Source: Dactylosporangium vinaceum (GTDB taxonomy: Bacteria > Actinomycetota > Actinomycetes > Mycobacteriales > Micromonosporaceae). Taken from it: a stretch of 64,000 bases of DNA. The stretch's first letter is position 1. Every line of letters begins with the position of its first letter. The stretch is from positions 8,432,001 through 8,496,000 of the forward strand of contig NZ_CP061913.1 in NCBI RefSeq assembly GCF_019904175.1. The letters are read 5' to 3'. The position numbers and the translations under genes are program-made. The notes under the pieces were generated by a model. That model was not told the origin of the DNA. It made no database searches and saw only the letters and a program-made list of their open reading frames with translations. Shown here piece after piece: positions 26,423 to 35,313 of the stretch.

Positions 26423-27531
26423 GGCGGGCCTCCCGAGCCGGTTGGCGGGTGGGTGTGCAGGGCCTGCAGCTCGGCTGTGACATCGATGCCGACCGGGCAC
26501 CAGGCGATGCACCGGCCGCGGCCGACGCACCCGGATTCGCCGAACTGGTCGTGCCAGGTGCCGAACTTATGGGTGATCCACTGCCGGTAGCGGGCGTCGC
26601 GGGACCGGCGGACAGGCCCGCCGTGCAGGTGGCTGAAGTCCAGGTCGAAGCACGACTCCCAGGTCTGCCAGCGTTCGGCGTGATCGCCGGTCAGGTCGGT
26701 GGTGTCGCTGACGGAGGTGCAGAAGCAGGTCGGGCACACCATGGTGCAGTTACCGCAGGCCAGGCAGCGGTCGGCGACATCGCCCCACTGCCGGTCCTCG
26801 CGGTGCGCGGCCAGCAGGGTGCGCAGGTCGGTGTCGGGCAGCGTGCGGCCCATCCGGTCCGCGGCGGCGCGCACCGCGCCCGCGGCGGCGCCGACATCGC
26901 CCGGCGTCGCCGTCGTGGACGGCACCTGGCCCAGCAGGGTCTCGCCGGTCGGGGTGCCGGCGGTGGCGAGGTAGGCGCCGTCCCGTCGTTCGGTGAGCAC
27001 GATGTCGTAGCCGGCGTCCGCCGCGGGGCTGCCGCCCACGGACACGCAGAAGCAGGCCCCGCCCGGCTCGGTGCAGTTGACCGCCACGATGAACAGATCG
27101 CTGCGGCGGGCGGCGTACCGGTTGCCATCGCCGAGGACCTGGTCGAGCACGCCGATGGCGCGCAGGTCGCAGGGCCGCACCCCGACGAGCGCCAGCCGGC
27201 GCGGCGCCGGCGGGTCGTCGGTCATGGCGAAGTCGTCGCCGGTGCGGGTAGCTGTCCACAGCAGGTCCCGGGCCGGGTGCAGGACCTGCTTCCACGACTG
27301 CGGGCCGGAGGTGTGGGTGAACGCCAGCCGCGCGTCACCGGCGTGCAAACGGTAGGTGCCTGCCTCGACCTCGGTCTGCCGCCCGTAGGGCAGTTGTGCC
27401 GCTTCATCGATCTCGGCCAGGACGATCGCTTCGTTGCGGACGGTCGGGCCGACGATGGTGCGACCGTCGCCGTGCAAGACCCTGAACAGGGCCTGCAGGT
27501 CCGGCAGCAGCACCGGGTGCTCGTCGCTCAT
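26419..27531 (-). CDS. hyhB: Hydrogenase iron-sulphur subunit (HyhB; anaerobic sulfite reductase A-like 4Fe-4S protein)
   Basis: 370-residue protein, first of the structural genes. The first two-thirds contain ALVGVRPCDLRAIGVLDQVL and NCTEPGGACFCVSVGG, typical of the AsrA/HydB family. Two [4Fe-4S] ferredoxin-like motifs follow: CLACGNCTMVCPTCFC (about residues 257-272) and GCVGRGRCIAWCPVGIDV (about 334-351). It wires electrons between small subunit and flavin subunit in group 3b hydrogenases. A GGAGG site precedes ATG 27531. The 97-base gap to hypE is short enough for read-through from the hyp genes, but could also hold a promoter. Confidence 0.92.
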   Translation of the reverse strand: MSDEHPVLLPDLQALFRVLHGDGRTIVGPTVRNEAIVLAEIDEAAQLPYGRQTEVEAGTYRLHAGDARLAFTHTSGPQSWKQVLHPARDLLWTATRTGDDFAMTDDPPAPRRLALVGVRPCDLRAIGVLDQVLGDGNRYAARRSDLFIVAVNCTEPGGACFCVSVGGSPAADAGYDIVLTERRDGAYLATAGTPTGETLLGQVPSTTATPGDVGAAAGAVRAAADRMGRTLPDTDLRTLLAAHREDRQWGDVADRCLACGNCTMVCPTCFCTSVSDTTDLTGDHAERWQTWESCFDLDFSHLHGGPVRRSRDARYRQWITHKFGTWHDQFGESGCVGRGRCIAWCPVGIDVTAELQALHTHPPTGSGGPP

Positions 27532-27628
27532 CGCGGCCCTCCAGGGGTTGAGCTCGTGCAGTCATGACAACGCCGACGCCGTACGCCGGCCGGGGCGGTT
27601 CGGCCCGGCCCTGCGCCGGTCGGCGGCG

Positions 27629-28684
27629 TCAGCAGATGCGGGGCAGTTGCTCACCGACGAGCGGGTCCACGATCCGGCGACCACCGACGACCGTGCGCAG
27701 CACCACCCGACCGGGATGCTCCGCCACCACCCGCCCGACCGCGACCGTGTGCTGACCTTCGACGGTCGACCGCATAGCGGCGAGGAGGCCATCGGCCGCG
27801 TCCGCCGCCACGATCGCCGCCAGACAGCCCTCGCCGGCCACGTGCAGCGGGTCCAGGCCGAGCAGGTCGCACGCCGCGGCGACGGGCCCCGGCACGGGCA
27901 GCGTCACCTCGTCGATCTCGACGCCCACCCGTGAGGCGACGGCGATCTCGTTGAGTGCCGATGCGACGCCGCCGCGGGTCGGGTCCCGCATCGTGTGCAC
28001 CGCCGGACCCGCCGTGGCGATCATCGCGACGACGAGCCGGTGCAGGGCCCGGGTGTCCGAGACGATGGCCGAGTCGAACCCCAGGGCTTCGCGGGCGCCG
28101 ATGATGGCGGTGCCGTGCGCGGCGATCGGCCCGGACAGCAGCACCACGTCCCCGGGGCGGGCGGCGGCTGCGGACACGGCGGCGCCGGGCAGCCGGCGGC
28201 CCACGCCGGTGGTGGTCACGAACAGACCGTCGGCGCCGCCGCGCCCGACGACCTTCGTGTCGCCCGTGACGATCCGCGTGCCGGCGGCCTCGGCGGCCGT
28301 GGCGGCGGAGGTACAGATCCGAGACAGGTCGGCGACGGGGACGCCTTCCTCGATGACGAAGGCCAACGCGAGCGCGACGGGCGCGGCGCCCATCATCGCC
28401 AGGTCGTTGATCGTGCCGTGCACGGCCAGAGTGCCGATGTCGCCGCCGGGGAAGAACAGCGGATCGACCACGTACGCGTCGGTGCTCAACGCGAGGTGGG
28501 CGCCGTCGACGCTGAGCAGTGCGGCGTCTTCCGGTACCGCACCGGCCGGGCCGAAGGCGGGGAGGATCACGTCGTGCAGGAGTTCGGCGGACAGTCGGCC
28601 GCCGCTGCCGTGCCCGAGGAGCACCGTGCCGGGTCCGGGCCGCGGCGGCGGACACGTCATCCGGGCCGGGTCGGCGACGCTCAT
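27629..28684 (-). CDS. hypE: Hydrogenase maturation factor HypE (carbamoyl dehydratase)
   Basis: 351-residue enzyme that dehydrates a C-terminal thiocarbamate to thiocyanate, the source of the cyanide ligands of the Fe site. The AIR-synthase-like ATP-binding body begins LGHGSGGRLSAELLHDVILP and has IVTGDTKVVGRG and HTMRDPTRGGVASALNEIA. The last four residues are PRIC, placing the reactive cysteine at the C-terminus exactly as required. ATG 28684 overlaps the hypD stop. Confidence 0.97.
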   Translation of the reverse strand: MSVADPARMTCPPPRPGPGTVLLGHGSGGRLSAELLHDVILPAFGPAGAVPEDAALLSVDGAHLALSTDAYVVDPLFFPGGDIGTLAVHGTINDLAMMGAAPVALALAFVIEEGVPVADLSRICTSAATAAEAAGTRIVTGDTKVVGRGGADGLFVTTTGVGRRLPGAAVSAAAARPGDVVLLSGPIAAHGTAIIGAREALGFDSAIVSDTRALHRLVVAMIATAGPAVHTMRDPTRGGVASALNEIAVASRVGVEIDEVTLPVPGPVAAACDLLGLDPLHVAGEGCLAAIVAADAADGLLAAMRSTVEGQHTVAVGRVVAEHPGRVVLRTVVGGRRIVDPLVGEQLPRIC

Positions 28685-29796
28685 CGTGGCCGCCCTTCGC
28701 CGGCGTGCAGCGGGGTGCGGCCGGCGGTGTAGAACGCAGCGCAGGTGCCTTCCGTGGACACCATCGGCGCGCCGAGCGGAGAACGGGGTGTGCACTGCCG
28801 GGCGTAGGCGGGGCAGGCGGTCGGCACCGCCGTGCCGCGCAGAATGTCCCCGGCGATGCACGCCGGGTGCTCCTGGGCGGCGGGCTCGGTGATCCGGAAC
28901 CGGCGTTCGGCGTCGTAGGCGGCGAACTCGTCGGTCAGCATCAGGCCGCTGGCGGCGATGGTGCCGATCCCGCGCCAGGCCCGGTCACCGATGCGGAACA
29001 CCCGCCGGATGGCGTCCTGCGCCGCGGTGTTGCCCGAGCGGCGCACCGCGCGGGCGTACTGGTTCTCGATCTCGGCTCGACCGTCCTGCAGCTGCCGTAC
29101 GGCCATCAGCACTCCTTCGAGCAGGTCGAGCGGTTCGAAGCCGGTCACCACGATCGGCACCCCGTACGTCGCGGCGATCGGTTCATACTCGGTCCAGCCC
29201 ATGACGGCACACACGTGCCCGGCCGCCAGGAATGCCTGCACCTGGCAGTCCGGCGCGTCGAGGATCGCCGTCATCGCCGGCGGCACCAGCACGTGGCTGA
29301 CCAGCATGGAGAAGTTCGTCAGCCCGAGCTGGTGCGCGCGCAGTACCGCCATGGCGTTGGCCGGGGCGGTGGTCTCGAACCCGACGGCGAAGAACACCAC
29401 GTCACGGTCGGGCCGATCGGCGGCGATGTGGACGGCGTCGAGCGGCGAGTACACCACCCGGACGTCGCTGCCGTGGGCCCGCACCGTGAGCAGGTCGGTG
29501 TCGCTGCCAGGAACGCGCAGCATGTCGCCGTAGGAGGTGAACACGACCCGGTCCCGACCGGCGATATCGAGGGCCTTGTCGATGAGCTCGAGCGGGGTGA
29601 CGCAGACCGGGCAGCCGGGACCGTGGATCATCCGTAGCCCGGCGGCCAGCAGCTCGTCGATGCCTTGGCGCACGATGGTGTGGGTCTGCCCGCCGCAGAC
29701 CTCCATCACCGTCCACGGCCGGCGGGCGGTGCGCCGGATCTGTTCCAGCAGCTGCCGGGCGAGGACGGGGTCGCGGTATTCGGCGAGGTACTTCAC
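28681..29796 (-). CDS. hypD: Hydrogenase maturation factor HypD
   Basis: 371-residue [4Fe-4S] scaffold on which the Fe(CN)2CO group is assembled with HypC. All signature blocks are present: MEVCGGQTHTIVRQGIDELL, MIHGPGCPVCVTPLELID, FFAVGFETTAPANAM, MGWTEYEPIA, and the cysteine-rich end TACPAYARQCTP plus STEGTCAAF. The start is GTG at 29796, overlapping the hypC stop (GTGA) so that the two partners are made together. Confidence 0.97.
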   Translation of the reverse strand: MKYLAEYRDPVLARQLLEQIRRTARRPWTVMEVCGGQTHTIVRQGIDELLAAGLRMIHGPGCPVCVTPLELIDKALDIAGRDRVVFTSYGDMLRVPGSDTDLLTVRAHGSDVRVVYSPLDAVHIAADRPDRDVVFFAVGFETTAPANAMAVLRAHQLGLTNFSMLVSHVLVPPAMTAILDAPDCQVQAFLAAGHVCAVMGWTEYEPIAATYGVPIVVTGFEPLDLLEGVLMAVRQLQDGRAEIENQYARAVRRSGNTAAQDAIRRVFRIGDRAWRGIGTIAASGLMLTDEFAAYDAERRFRITEPAAQEHPACIAGDILRGTAVPTACPAYARQCTPRSPLGAPMVSTEGTCAAFYTAGRTPLHAGEGRPR

Positions 29797-30053
29797 GCGC
29801 CTGCCTCCGGGGTGAGCTCGCGTTCCAGGAGATCTCCCATCGCCTGCAGCAGCTGCAGGGTCCGCAGGGCCTCGGCCTCGTCCAGCCGGCTGATCGCGAA
29901 CCCGACGTGGACCACGACGTACTCCCCGATCCGGACGTCCGGGACGTAGGCAAGGCAGACCTGCCGTTGCACGCCGCCGAAGTCGACGGTGCCCATCGTC
30001 AGGCCGCTGCTGTCGTCGACGGCGCTCACCCGCCCGGGCACACCGAGACACAT
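29793..30053 (-). CDS. hypC: Hydrogenase assembly chaperone HypC/HupF
   Basis: 86-residue chaperone carrying the Fe(CN)2CO unit from HypD to the large-subunit precursor. The N-terminus MCLGVPGRVSAVDDSSGL has the essential Cys2, and VCLAYVPDVRIGEYVVVHVG followed by ISRLDEAEA completes the OB-fold signature. Five bases separate it from hypF. Only one hypC is present in the cluster. Confidence 0.96.
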   Translation of the reverse strand: MCLGVPGRVSAVDDSSGLTMGTVDFGGVQRQVCLAYVPDVRIGEYVVVHVGFAISRLDEAEALRTLQLLQAMGDLLERELTPEAGA

Positions 30054-30058
30054 GGGAG

Positions 30059-32407
30059 TCACCCGTCCTGCAGCTGGGCGGCTGCGACGGCCGCCTGCCC
30101 GTAGCTGATCCCGCCGTCGTTGGCCGGGATCTGTTCGTTGACCAGCGGAGTGAGACCGGCGGCGGACAGCCCGGCGATGAGCGCCTCGATGAGGAGTTGG
30201 TTCTGCATGACGCCGCCGGACAGGCAGACGGTCGATGTTCCGTGCTCGGCGGCGGCGTCGCTGCACACGGCGACGGTCATCGCGGCGATCGTGGCGTGGA
30301 ACGCGGCGGCGAGCAGCCCGACGGCGGCCTCGTCCCGCAGCGCCTCCAGCAACGTCAGCAGGGTCGGCACCGGGTCGTACACCACCAGGTCGTCGCGGGT
30401 GGCGAGCCGCCACGGCAGCGGCGCCGCACCGGTGTGCCCGGCCGCGAGGGCTTCGAGGGCGGCAGCGGCCTCACCCTCGTAGCCGGCGTCGTCGCGGACC
30501 CGGAGCAGTGCGGCGACGGCGTCGAAGAGCCGACCGGCGCTGGACGCCTGCGGGCAGTTGACGCCCGCGGCGACCATCCGGCGCACCGTCGCAACCTCGA
30601 GCGGTGGCAGCCGCGCAAGGAACGGCCCGGCCAACCGCCCGGCGCGTGCGAGGGAGGTGTCGTCGAACGCTTCTGCGCCGAAGAGGTAGCCCAGCGCCAT
30701 GCGGGCCGGCCGGCGCACGGCAGCCGCCCCGCCGGGCAACGGTGCCCGGCCGAATCGGGCCAGCCGCCGGTAGGAGCGCAGGTCGGCCAGCAGCACCTCG
30801 CCGCCCCACAGGGTGCCGTCGTCGCCGAGACCGAGCCCGTCGTAGGCGACGCCGAGATAGCGGCCGGTGATCCCGTGCTCCGCGGCGCACGACGCGACGT
30901 GCGCGTGATGGTGCTGCACACCGACCCGGCGTACCGAAACCGTCTGGGCGTACTGCGTCGACAGGTAACCGGGGTGCAGATCGTGCACGACCACGGCCGG
31001 CTCGACGCCGGTGACCCGCGTCAGGTGCGCCAGGTGGTCGGTGAACGCCGTCATCGTCTCCTGCTGCTGCAGGTCGCCGGTGTGCGGGCCGACGATCGCG
31101 GTGCTGCCGCGGGCCAGGGTGAAGGTGTGCTTGAGCTGCGCGCCGACGGCAAGCAGCGGCTCGGGCGCGGCGATCGGCAGGCCGAGTGGGGCCGGGGCGT
31201 AGCCGCGGGCCCGGCGCACCAGCGACGGCCGGCCGGCCACGACGCGGGCCACCGAGTCGTCGTACCGCGCCCGGATCACCCGGTCGTGGCCGAGGAATCC
31301 GTCCGCGACCCCGGCCAGCCGGTCCACGGCCTCGGCGTCGTCGACCGCGATCGGCTCGTCGGCGACGTTGCCGCTGGTGGCCACCAACGGCCGGTCCAGA
31401 TCGTGCAGCAGGAGGTGGTGCAGCGGCGCGGCGGGCAGCAACAACCCCAGCGTGTCGGCCCCGGGTGTCACTGTTGCGGCGAGCAGACGGTCAGGGCGGG
31501 CAGTCAGCAGGACGACCGGTCGGGGCACGGACGCCAGCAGGGCCGCCTCCGCCGGGCCGACGGGTGCCAGGCGGCCCGCGGCGGTCAGGTCGGCCACCAT
31601 CACGGCAAATGGTTTCACCGGACGTTGCTTGCGGGCCCGGAGCCGGGCGACGACCGCCTCGTCGGTGGCGTCACACACGAGCTGGTACCCGCCGACGCCT
31701 TTGACCGCGACGATCCCGCCGTCACGCAGCAGCGCAACAGCAGCCTGCAGGGCCGGCTCGCCACCCTCGGCGCCGTGACCGCCGGCCGGTCGCCAGGTCA
31801 GCTCCGGACCGCAGGCCGGGCAGGCGATCGGTTCGGCGTGGAAACGCCGGTCGGCCGGGTCGCGATACTCCGCAGTGCAGGCGCGGCACATGGCGAAGCG
31901 GCGCATGGACGTGACGGCCCGGTCGTACGGCAGGCCGCCGACGATCGTCGCCCGCGGTCCGCAGTCGGTGCAGTTCACGAACGGATACCGGTACCGGCGG
32001 TCGCCCGGGTCGAACAGCTCGGCCACGCAGGCGGCGCAGGTGGCCAGGTCCGGCGGCACCAGGCCCGGTCGGTCGTCGAGGCCGCTACGGGGCTGTTCGG
32101 CGGACGCGATGACGTGGAAGCCGCTGCCGTGCATCGGCCCGTCCCCGGCCGGTGCACCGATGCGCACCTGACGGAGGCGGGCCTGGGGTGGAGCGTCGGT
32201 GCGCAGCCGGGCCGACAGTCGGCGCATCGCGTCGGCGGATCCGGCCGCCTCGATCACGACGAGGCCACCGTCGTTGCGGACCCAGCCGTCCAGACCCAGT
32301 TCCCGGCCGAGGCGATACACGAACGGGCGGAACCCGACGCCCTGCACCGTGCCGCCGACCTCGATGCGCCGCGCCACCCGGCGCGCTGCCGCCGCAGTCC
32401 CGCGCAT
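30059..32407 (-). CDS. hypF: Carbamoyltransferase HypF
   Basis: 782-residue enzyme that transfers carbamoyl from carbamoyl phosphate to HypE. Domains in order: acylphosphatase-like (GGTVQGVGFRPFVYRLGREL, residues 18-37), two zinc-finger pairs (CAACVAELF..NCTDCGPR and CRACTAEYRD..CPACGPEL), a YrdC-like domain (GGIVAVKGVGGYQLVCDATD), and the Kae1-like carbamoyl-transfer domain with VHDLHPGYLSTQYA, HHHAHVASCAAEHG and VCLSGGVMQNQLL. GGAGG lies four bases before the ATG. It is the first gene of the hyp-hydrogenase run and diverges from the broken nitroreductase gene, so 32408-32621 should contain both promoters. Confidence 0.96.
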   Translation of the reverse strand: MRGTAAAARRVARRIEVGGTVQGVGFRPFVYRLGRELGLDGWVRNDGGLVVIEAAGSADAMRRLSARLRTDAPPQARLRQVRIGAPAGDGPMHGSGFHVIASAEQPRSGLDDRPGLVPPDLATCAACVAELFDPGDRRYRYPFVNCTDCGPRATIVGGLPYDRAVTSMRRFAMCRACTAEYRDPADRRFHAEPIACPACGPELTWRPAGGHGAEGGEPALQAAVALLRDGGIVAVKGVGGYQLVCDATDEAVVARLRARKQRPVKPFAVMVADLTAAGRLAPVGPAEAALLASVPRPVVLLTARPDRLLAATVTPGADTLGLLLPAAPLHHLLLHDLDRPLVATSGNVADEPIAVDDAEAVDRLAGVADGFLGHDRVIRARYDDSVARVVAGRPSLVRRARGYAPAPLGLPIAAPEPLLAVGAQLKHTFTLARGSTAIVGPHTGDLQQQETMTAFTDHLAHLTRVTGVEPAVVVHDLHPGYLSTQYAQTVSVRRVGVQHHHAHVASCAAEHGITGRYLGVAYDGLGLGDDGTLWGGEVLLADLRSYRRLARFGRAPLPGGAAAVRRPARMALGYLFGAEAFDDTSLARAGRLAGPFLARLPPLEVATVRRMVAAGVNCPQASSAGRLFDAVAALLRVRDDAGYEGEAAAALEALAAGHTGAAPLPWRLATRDDLVVYDPVPTLLTLLEALRDEAAVGLLAAAFHATIAAMTVAVCSDAAAEHGTSTVCLSGGVMQNQLLIEALIAGLSAAGLTPLVNEQIPANDGGISYGQAAVAAAQLQDG

Positions 32408-32621
32408 CGCGCCTCCAGCCAGCCGGTCACCTCGTGCAGCCCAGTCTCGTCCGGGCCGCTGCCGGTCGGCGGCTGTTTCGGGCCGGGCTCACCCCGCTTT
32501 CCCCCGCATCAGCGGCGAGCTCCCGGTCACGCCGGCCTGTCCGACCGCACCGGTGGTTGGTTCCTGTGTGGCGGGGCAGGTACCGGCAGTACCGATCAGC
32601 ACCGTCCGAGAGGAGCGCACC

Positions 32622-33710
32622 ATGCAGACCCAGCAGCACCCGGCCCGCGACGATCCCGCCCATGGGTTCACCGTCGCAGCGGTCTGCCGGCTCCTCGCCC
32701 GAGCCGCCGTCGCCGCCGTCCACGCGCCGTCGGTCCTCAACACCCAACCATGGCGCTGGCGGATCGAACACGACACGGCTCTGCTGTACGCCGACCGCGA
32801 CCGCCGGTTGCCGACCATCGATCCGGACGGGCGGCTGCTCACCCTCAGTTGCGGTGCCGCCCTGCACCACGCCTGCGTCACCCTCGCCGCCGAGGGCGCC
32901 GACTTCGCTGTCGAGCCGCTGCCCACCGACCGCGGCCCCGATGCGATTGCCGTGGTGCATTACCGCGGGCCCGCGCTACCGCCACCACTGGCCTAGCCGC
33001 TCGCCGACGCGATCATGGCACGCCGCTCCGACCGGCGACCATTCGCCGCCCGGCCCGTGCCCGACGAAGCGCTCAACCCGCTGCGCAGCGCCGCCGAACG
33101 CTGCGGCGCGCACCTGCAGGTCGCCTGGGCCCGGGACCTGGGCGACATGGCGGAGGCCGCCGCTCAAGCCGCCCAAGCCGCGCTGACCGACCCCGCCTAC
33201 CGCGCGGAGCTCGCCGCCTGGCTCCGCCGACCCGGCGAAGGCCATGACGGCGTGCCCACCGACACGCTCAGCACCGGCGGCCGGCGCAAGGTACCGCTAC
33301 GCGACTTCACCGCCACCGGCTACCCCAGTGGGCTGCACAGCACCAATGACCTCGACGACCAGCACGCCCGCTACGGCATCATCGTCACCGACGGCGACGG
33401 CCCCGGCGACTGGCTGACCGCCGGCGTGGCGCTGTCCGCCGTGCTCCTCACCGCCACCGCCGAGCAGCTGGCCACCTCCACGATGAGCGACCTGGTCGAA
33501 CACGGCACCGCCCGGCACACCGTCCGCCGGGTCCTCGGCGGCGTCGGCTACCCCGCGATCGGCGTCCGGATCGGCGTCCCGGCCGACGACACGCTGCCGG
33601 CCCGCGCTCCCCGCCGACCAGCGGCCGAGGTCATCGAGGTCGTCGCCGATCCGCCGTCTCCCTCTGCCGGGTGCGCCGGCGCGCCCACCAGACGGCCGCC
33701 CCGGCGATGA
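32622..33710 (+). pseudogene. Acg-family nitroreductase interrupted by an in-frame amber codon
   Basis: A single reading frame of the Acg/nitroreductase family, cut by TAG at 32994-32996. Before it: HAPSVLNTQPWRWRIEHDTA and LSCGAALHHACVTLAAEGA. After it, in the same frame: MARRSDRRPFAARPVPDEAL, DWLTAGVALSAVLLTATAEQ and the C-terminus. Both parts align end to end with the intact paralogue at 19823-20806, so one substitution (for example CAG or TGG to TAG) explains the break. The start has AGAGGAG a few bases upstream. The product may be a 124-residue fragment, a reinitiated 231-residue piece from ATG 33015, or nothing. A sequencing error is possible. Confidence 0.85.
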
Positions 33711-34512
33711 GCAGCACCACGCCGAATCCGGCCGCGACCGTCGGCACGCCCAACCGGGCGACCGCGTCGGCCAGGCTGCCCTGGACCGCGAGCGCGGCAC
33801 CGACCACCGTGTCGTCGGGTGAGCCGCCGCGTAGTACCCGGACTTCGTACCACCCGTAGTAGGCGACGTAGAGGCCGGCGACCGCCACCACCACCCCGCC
33901 CGCCCGGGAGATGAGCGGGGCCAGGCGGCGCATCCGGGCGATCACCGATTCGCGCGCGAGCGCCAGGCTGATGGCGGCGGTACCGACGACCATGCCCATC
34001 CCCACCGCGTACCCCACGAACAGCAGCACCGCCGCGCCGAGGGAGCCGGCCCGGAAGGCCGACACCACGATCGCCAGGAACGGCCCGACGGTGCAGCTCA
34101 GCGACGCGAGGGCGTAGCCGGCGCCGAAGGCCACCATCGACACCACGGAGCGGGTGACCGCCGGGCCCCGCCCGGCCAGCCAGCCGATGCCGGGCAGATG
34201 GCGCCCGGCGAGCAGCCACAGGCCGAGCCCGCTCACCGCCAGGCCGAGCACGATCGTGAACCACGGCAGGTGCTCCTGCACGGTGCCGGCCACCGGCGCC
34301 AGGACCAGCCCGAACAGTCCGAACACCGCGACGAACCCGGTCACGATCCCCGCGGTGCTCGATGCCGCCCGCGCCACCGCGGCCGCTCGCGACCGCTCGC
34401 CGTCACCTGTCACGAGCACGGTGAGGTACACCGGCAGCAGTGCGAACCCGCAGGGATTCAGCGCCGCGAGGGTGCCCGCGGCGACCGCGAGCGCGAGCGG
34501 CACGTCACCCAT
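33631..34512 (-). CDS. CcdA/DsbD-like thiol-disulfide transmembrane transporter
   Basis: 293-residue polytopic protein that carries reducing power across the membrane. Six or more helices; helix 1 contains AALNPCGFALLPVYL (C21) and helix 4 ALASLSCTVGPFLAIVVSAF (C140), the paired redox cysteines of CcdA. The downstream neighbour on the same strand begins with a TlpA-type thioredoxin upstream of it, a natural electron acceptor. The last 80 bases overlap, antisense, the end of the broken nitroreductase gene. The function may be cytochrome c maturation or extracytoplasmic disulfide reduction. Confidence 0.88.
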   Translation of the reverse strand: MGDVPLALAVAAGTLAALNPCGFALLPVYLTVLVTGDGERSRAAAVARAASSTAGIVTGFVAVFGLFGLVLAPVAGTVQEHLPWFTIVLGLAVSGLGLWLLAGRHLPGIGWLAGRGPAVTRSVVSMVAFGAGYALASLSCTVGPFLAIVVSAFRAGSLGAAVLLFVGYAVGMGMVVGTAAISLALARESVIARMRRLAPLISRAGGVVVAVAGLYVAYYGWYEVRVLRGGSPDDTVVGAALAVQGSLADAVARLGVPTVAAGFGVVLLIAGAAVWWARRRTRQRETADRRRPR

Positions 34513-34545
34513 GGCGTTCAGGAGGCGTCTCGGCCCGGTGCGCGG

Positions 34546-35061
34546 TCACCGGCTCTCCAGCAGCGCCGCCACCCTGTCCGGAATTTCGTCCGGCTGCAGC
34601 GTGCCGTGGCCGGTCACCCGCCCCGAGGCGTCGATCAGCACGAACGTGCTCTGTGCCGTGATGCCGAAGTGCTTCCACACGACACCCGGCTCGTCCGACA
34701 GGTTGGTGATCGACTCGATCTTCGCCAGCCGGACGAACTCCGGCATCGCCTCCGCCTTGTCCAGCCCGGCGACACCGACGACGGCCACCCGGTCACCGAA
34801 GCGTTCCGCGGCCGCCCGCACGCCCGGCGCCTGCTGCAGGCACACCGGGCACCAGGGCGCCCAGAACCACAGCACGACCGGCTTGCCGGCGAGCGATCGG
34901 CCGTCGAACGCCTTGCCGTCCAGCGTGGTCGCCGAGAAGTCCAGCGGCGCGCTGCTCGCCTTCGGCGCCTGAGCTGCCGGTGTGGTACCGCCCCCACCCG
35001 CCCCGCAGCCGCTGACGAACAGGATCCCGACGACGAACAGCAAACCGAGCCGACGCACCAT
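34546..35061 (-). CDS. TlpA-like thioredoxin-fold lipoprotein
   Basis: 171-residue extracytoplasmic thiol-disulfide oxidoreductase anchored by a lipid. Signal MVRRLGLLFVVGILFVSGCG ends in lipobox VSGC (C19). The thioredoxin domain has KPVVLWFWAPWCPVCLQQAP with the active-site C71-x-x-C74, and the cis-proline region TFVLIDASGRV. It lies 33 bases upstream of the CcdA-like gene on the same strand, so the two form a reductant relay. I chose ATG 35061 at the start of the signal peptide; the frame is open further upstream. Confidence 0.9.
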   Translation of the reverse strand: MVRRLGLLFVVGILFVSGCGAGGGGTTPAAQAPKASSAPLDFSATTLDGKAFDGRSLAGKPVVLWFWAPWCPVCLQQAPGVRAAAERFGDRVAVVGVAGLDKAEAMPEFVRLAKIESITNLSDEPGVVWKHFGITAQSTFVLIDASGRVTGHGTLQPDEIPDRVAALLESR

Positions 35062-35235
35062 GATGGCCACTCCGTCCGCGCTACAAGGGCGGGCCAAGCA
35101 TACGACCGGCCCGGAGGACCACACCCTTACAGAACGATGAACGCGGCAGCGCCGATGGGGTTGACACGCCCGCTTCGAGCACCCGGCCGAACGGCAGTTC
35201 CGCAGCCGGGCGGCGGGAAAGAATGTCGGCGGGGA

Positions 35236-35262
35236 TGTCGAGAACGACGACGGCGGCTCCGA
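35236..35262 (+). promoter_or_regulatory. Candidate ECF42-type promoter
   Basis: TGTCGA at 35236-35241 is followed after 18 bases by CGA at 35260-35262, about 50 bases before the DGPF-protein start. From memory, TGTCGA (-35) with CGA (-10) is the reported target of ECF42 sigma factors, which usually control the DGPF genes beside them. Here the downstream genes are exactly that pair. Confidence 0.6.
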
Positions 35263-35313
35263 CTGAGGCCCGACGCCCGCGACGCGGGCACGACGAAACG
35301 GAGGAAACCCGGC

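Noticed and set aside
17794..32621. DosR/DevR box (GGGAC-type palindrome) in divergent gaps
   Set aside because: I read the gaps 17794-18052, 20807-20998 and 32408-32621. Only loose matches such as GCGGGA...TCCCGC (near 20891-20920) appear, with wrong spacing, so I do not annotate one.
30197..33247. 1016-codon plus-strand frame opposite hypF
   Set aside because: Antisense to strongly supported hypF; composition is shadow-like and no motifs are present.
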